From Telmatactis stephensoni (lineage: Eukaryota > Cnidaria > Anthozoa > Actiniaria > Isophelliidae): 64,000 nt of DNA. The DNA lies in contig JALIZF010001746.1 of the NCBI GenBank assembly GCA_029948255.1, forward strand, positions 454,001-518,000, written 5' to 3'. The notes under the pieces were generated by a model, which worked only from the letters and a program-made list of their open reading frames with translations, was not told the DNA's origin and did no database searches. This document shows, in pieces, positions 47,901-54,038 of the stretch (the first letter of the stretch is position 1; the number at the start of each line of letters is the position of its first letter). The position numbers were made by a program, and so were the translations under genes.

Positions 47901-50900
47901 TTCAGGTCAGACATCAATTTTATGTTATATTGTTTCTTTCAGATCAGAAGCTGCCTTGAAAAGACCACAAGCTGCCCCAGAAGTCATTTTTGCTTAGCAC
48001 AAGATATATGGGCTCAAAGAATGCAATATTAGCTGTAAAAGGCTAAAGAAGGAAAATGCCAGAGATCACTTCATTACAGATAAGAACTTACTCAGAGATG
48101 CAATATAATACATATATTGGTTTTTTTAGTAAGCTTATATTTGTCATTTTTTGGAGGGTTTGCAAGCAATTGTGGTTTAGGCCATCGTCTTCCCCTCTGT
48201 CACATGCAATTAGCTTAATTCACAGAGTAATAAATCAGAATCAGGATCAGGACTTGCAGCTTAATAATTCAATTTAAAAGTTATATATTATTACTATTAT
48301 TGACAAAATCCTGCCAATTTTCTATATATACCCAATAAAATTATTGCATGCAGAACTGAGCTGCAGTTTGGGCAAGAAAACTTAAACAATTTAAAAACAG
48401 TAGTTGAAATATATAGTTGACAAGTTGTTAATTGTTTGTAAAAATTATTCTAAATAAAGCTATGGATCTCAATGAAATCCTATCAAAATGTTTCAACTTG
48501 GGGTTAAATAAATATAGGATAAAAATATCCCTACATTGGGGGTAGATTGGAACAAAAGCCAGAATTTTGGGTTAAATGTGGGATCATAATATCCCCATAT
48601 TTGGGAGTAAAATGGGAACAAAATCCCAAGTTTGGGTTAGGTGTGGGATCATAATATCCCCATATTTGGGAGTAAAATGGGAACAAAATCCCAAGTTTGG
48701 GTTAGGTGTGGGATCATAATATCCCCATATTGGGGGTAAAATGGGAACAAAAATCCCAAGTTTGGGTTAGGTGTGGGATCATAATATCCCCATATTGGGG
48801 GTAAAATGGGAACAAAAATCCCAAGTTTGGGTTAGGTGTGGGATCATAATATCCCCATATTGGGGGTAAAATGGGAACAAAAATCCCAAGTTTGGGTTAG
48901 GTGTGGGATCATAATATCCCCATATTGGGGGTAAAATGGGAACAAAAATCCCAAGTTTGGGTTAGGTGTGGGATCATAATATCCCCATATTGGGGGTAAA
49001 ATGGGAACAAAAATCCCAAGTTTGGGTTAGGTGTGGGATCATAATATCCCCATATTGGGGGTAAAATGGGAACAAAAATCCCAAGTTTGGGTTAGGTGTG
49101 GGATCATAATATCCCCATATTGGGGGTAAAATGGGAACAAAAATCCCAAGTTTGGGTTAGGTGTGGGATCATAATATCCCCATATTGGGGGTAAAATGGG
49201 AACAAAAATCCCAAGTTTGGGTTAGGTGTGGGATCATAATATCCCCATACTGGGGGTAAAATGGGAACAAAAATCACAATTTTGTGTTAAATATGGGATC
49301 AAAATATCCCTCCACTGGGAATAACATTGCCCGAAATGTTCAAACTTCTGGGAAAATATTGGGATCAAAATATCGCAATATTGGGGATAAAAGAACAAAA
49401 AATTCCCATTTTGGGAGTAGATTGGGACCAAAATTTCCGAACATTGGAGATTGTATGGGATCAATAAATCCCAAACTTGGTTTTGGTAACACTTTCCCAA
49501 TATTGTGTTTTTCACAATGATTACCCAAGGAAAACACAATATTTTACCAATTTAATCCCATGTTGGGAATCTTAAAAAATTTCCTGTGCATTACTAAACC
49601 ATTCTATCATTCTATTCGTGCCCATTACTAAACCATTCTATCATTCTATTCGTGCCCATTACTAAACCATTCCATCATTCTATTCGTGCCCATTACTAAA
49701 CCATTCTATCATTCTATTCGTGTCCATTACTAAACCATTCTATCATTCTATTCGTGCCCATTACTAAACCATTCTATCATTCTATTCGTGCCCATTACTA
49801 AACCATTCTATCATTCTATTCGTGCCCATTACTAAACCATTCTATCATTCTATTCGTGCCCATTACTAAACCATTTTATCATTCTATTCGTGCCCATTAC
49901 TAAACCATTCCATCATTCTATTCGTGCCCATTACTAAACCATTCTATCATTCTATTCGTGTCCATTACTAAACCATTCTATCATTCTATTCGTGCCCATT
50001 ACTAAACCATTCTATCATTCTATTCGTGTCCATTACTAAACCATTCTATCATTCTATTCGTGTCCATTACTAAACCATTCTATCATTCTATTCGTGCCCA
50101 TTACTAAACCATTCTATCATTCTATTCGTGCCCATTACTAAACCATTCTATCATTCTATTCGTGTCCATTACTAAACCATTCTATCATTCTATTCGTGTC
50201 CATTACTAAACCATTCTATCATTCTATTCGTGCCCATTACTAAACCATTCTATCATTCTATTCGTGTCCATTACTAAACCATTCTATCATTCTATTCGTG
50301 CCCATTACTAAACCATTGTATCATTCTACTCGTGTCCATTACTAAACCATTCTATCATTCTATTCGTGTCCATTACTAAACCATTCTATCATTCTATTCG
50401 TGCCCATTACTAAACCATTCTATCATTCTATTCGTGCCCATTACTAAACCTTTCTATCCTTCTATTCGTGCCCATTACTAAACCATTCTATCATTCTATT
50501 CGTGTCCATTACTAAACCTTTCTATCCTTCTATTCGTGCCCATTACTAAACCATTCTATCATTCTATTGGTGCCCATTACTAAACCATTCTATTATTCTA
50601 TTCGTGCCCATTACTAAACCATTCTATCATTCTATTCGTGCCCATTACTAAACCATTCTATCCATTCTATTCGTGTCCATTACTAAACCATTCTATCATT
50701 CTATTCGTGTCCATTACTAAACCATTCTATCATTCTATTCGTGGCCATTACTAAACCATTCTATCATTCTATTCGTGTCCATTACTAAACCATTCTATCC
50801 ATTCTATTCGTGTCCATTACTAAACCATTCTATCATTCTATTCGTGCCCATTACTAAACCATTCTATCATTCTATTCGTGCCCATTACTAAACCATTCTA

Positions 50901-53900
50901 TCCATTCTATTCGTGTCCATTACTAAACCATTCTATCATTCTATTCGTGCCCATTACTAAACCATTCTATCAATCTATTCGTGTCCATTACTAAACCATT
51001 GTATCATTCTACTCGTGTCCATTACTAAACCATTCTATCATTCTACTCGTGTCCATTACTAAACCATTCTATCATTCTACTCGTGTCCATTACTAAACCA
51101 TTCTATCATTCTATTCGTGTCCATTACTAAACCATTCTATTCTAGGTTGGGGCAAAACAAACAGTATGAGTTCCCTGCCAGCACAAATCCTCCAAGAAGC
51201 ACCACTGAGAATTGCAAGCTATTGGCATTGCTCCATCGCAAATAACATAATAGTGAGAGTAGACGACGCAACGATGATCTGCGCGGGTGGAGTAGGGAAA
51301 GGTGGTTGTCATGGTGACAGTGGTGGACCGCTGGCCTGTAAAGAGAACGGACGATGGATTCTTCGTGGAGTTGTTAGTTGGGGACATCCCAGGTGTAGTA
51401 CAAACCACTACACTGTGTTTGCTAGAGTCAGTAGCTTTTTAGATTGGATCAAAAATCTGGTAGAAAGAGGTACGTAAAAAACTGCTATGTTTGACTGACT
51501 ACACATGTGCGAGATAGTTATAAAGCATGCATGTATCGTTGAACAAAACATTTAAACATACGTCGAGGGCGTAGGAGAAAACAAAGTCAAAGAGAATCAA
51601 CTGAATCTGCATTTATTTATTCCTTGTGCTCTTACTCATGCTGTCAAACAATTCGCTACTAATGATCATGAGCAGTACATAACTATATCTGTGTATGTTG
51701 CTTCTACTTATGTCACCAGTGAAATGACAAGCACTGCTATAATGAGCAATACATTGCTGAATCTGTGTACGCTGCTTATGTCACTAGTGAAAAGAAAGCA
51801 GCACTTATGTGTTTGCTGCTTGTCCCTGTGCCCATGTAACTAGGTATGAAAATGCAAGCACTACCCGAGTAAACAATACGGAGTCTGTTCGCGTATAGCT
51901 TATTGTGCGTTCACGTCCAAGTCTCGCTTTAGTCAGAGGATGTGAAAGCGCAAAAAACCTGGCAAGCTTTAGTAATTGTTATCCTTACATTCTGTAGGTG
52001 GTTGTAGTAGAAGTGGTATAGTTTGTCTTAACGGTGGCAAACAGTACTGCTCTAATAACAAACCCGTCTGTCGTTGCCCACCAGGATTTTATGGAGTTGA
52101 CTGTCGATACAGTAAGTAAAAAAGTAAAGTAAAGTGACCATATTTAACGTCGATAACTCGTAACAGTAATTCAACTGACAAACCTGAGGTCGACGGTGCG
52201 CTCATTTTACTCCCCTCTCTCCATCAGTGCTCCATTTATAAGGGTTTTATATATATATTTATATTATTTTTTATAAGTCGAAACAAGGATATGAGGTCTG
52301 GCTGGGGATCGAACGAGGGATCTCTCGCACCGAAGGCCGCGCACCTACCAACTGTGCCATCCTTGCTCCTTAAGTAAAGTAACCATTCATGTGTTGGTGC
52401 ACGTGCATTTCAGACAGTACGTTGTCAGTTGTTTCAGCGCGCAGCGGAGAATCACGTAAAGATAAATAAACTTTCGAGGAAGTGAAAAAAAAAATTGACA
52501 AATATACAAAAAAGGCAGAAAATGACAGAAAGCAACAATGTGACTGAGGAGATACTTCAGTTCCAATGAATCGACGCGCAGGTTATGTAGAAACAGAAAA
52601 AAAGGCAAACTGGTGTTTTCAACGGCCGCTTAAACGCACGGCGTCAAGTTAAAATAGTCTCTTTAGCTAGCGCAAGGGGAAGGGAAGGAAGAGGAAGAGA
52701 AAAGGACTAAAGAAGGACAGGGAGGAAGGAGAAGGGCTGCTTGTCCCCCCCCCCCCTTCTTTCCTCCACCCCTTCCCTAGAAACGCAGCTACTCAGGGCT
52801 GACTTCCAGAGTATGCATGCTGTTACACAAAGCTCTGAATCGTCGCATGCTAAGGCTAGCTGGAGATTTCGGCCCCATCCACGCTATCCAGTAGTATAGC
52901 TCACAGCACGCTTTGTAGTCAAAGGAAGAAACGGTTTGACCCCAGTTCAGTATAAAACCTGAAGCATACAAGCTGGCCAATGTGCTTATTGAATGATTTG
53001 AAGGAAAGCATTTTTTTCAAAAATCTGTTGTTTTATTCCGGTTGAATCCGAAGAAAAATAATTAAACAACATAAAACAGATAACAACTGTTCAAGATCTT
53101 TAAGAATCTTTCAAAAGTAAAATAACAACAAACAAACAAACAAACAAACAAACAAACAAACAAACAAACAAAACAACAACAATAAAATACGAAAAAACAG
53201 AAAGAAAGGAAAATAGAATAAAAATAAGTTTTCGGACTTGACACAGCCGGGGCTCGAACTTTCAACCTAAACAAAATTAGTATGCTAATTTTATGCAAAA
53301 CTAAAAAATCAGACCATGCATCCAGACATCGCATGTTACGTATAGGAAGGAGATTTCGACCCCTTCCGCGCTATCCGGTAGAACGCAGCGAACTTCGCGG
53401 TCAAAGAGGGAGGAAACAGTCGGATCCTAGGTCGTAAATGACTGCACCTTACCACTAGGCTAACTGGACTACTGAGAGATTTAGAAGACAAAATAACCTA
53501 GTGTATAATAATAATAATAATGATAACTTTATTACCGTCTCTAGTCTTATAGCCGGGCACAGGTGCCCTACTAATCGGGGAGACAGGTGCCCTACTAATC
53601 GGGGAGACATCCTGTGAATGGATTGTCTATTGTTGTGCAAATTACGTGTTTCCGTGGCGCAGTGCGACAATGCGTTGCACTTGGACCTGAAGGTCCGGGT
53701 TCAATTAATCCTCGATCAAGCCGGATTTTTTTTCTTTTTCTTTTCCTTTTCTTTTTGTTTTTGTTTTTCTTTCTTTGCCCTCCTTTTGTTGTCTTTATTT
53801 GTCTCTATTTTATAATTGTAATGAAACAAAACAAAACAAAACAAAACAAAACAAAACAAAACAAAACAAAACAAAACAAAACAAAACAAAACAAAACAAA

Positions 53901-54007
53901 ACAAAACAAAACAAAACAAAACAAAACAAAACAAAACAAAACAAAACAAAACAAAACAAAACAAAACAAAACAAAACAAAACAAAACAAAACAAAACAAA
54001 ACAAAAC

Positions 54008-54038
<31 letters not shown>

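Larger units (their letters stand above)
44776..49588. mobile_element. 4.8-kb CACAGG-ended DNA transposon
   Basis: Terminal inverted repeats CACAGGAAA / TTTCCTGTG, with CAT duplicated on both sides (44773-44775, 49589-49591), splitting a 34-bp minisatellite. Subterminal zones are rich in TTGGGAA/TTCCCAA words arranged as long arrays. The short CACNG-type end with a 3-bp target duplication and subterminal repeats is what CACTA/EnSpm elements show; the assignment is inferred. No transposase is encoded, so it is non-autonomous. Confidence 0.75.
38584..51469 (+). other. peptidase S1 catalytic domain in three exons
   Basis: Exon 38584-38787 has the activation site RR|VINGQNA and TAAHC (His57, about residue 407). 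Exon 39229-39441 has KDVALMQL (Asp102, about 456). Exon 51146-51469 has CHGDSGGP (Ser195, about 552) and VVSWGHPRC. Chymotrypsin numbering places Gly at 189 and 190, Gly at 216, Tyr at 225 and Thr at 226. No Asp189 means not trypsin-specific. Thr226 resembles elastase-type pockets, and Tyr225 is the residue linked to sodium activation in thrombin-like enzymes. Specificity is inference. Confidence 0.9.

Noticed and set aside
49589..51141. Regular 34-bp repeats resembling a CRISPR array
   Set aside because: Units are contiguous with no variable spacers, and the DNA is from an animal.
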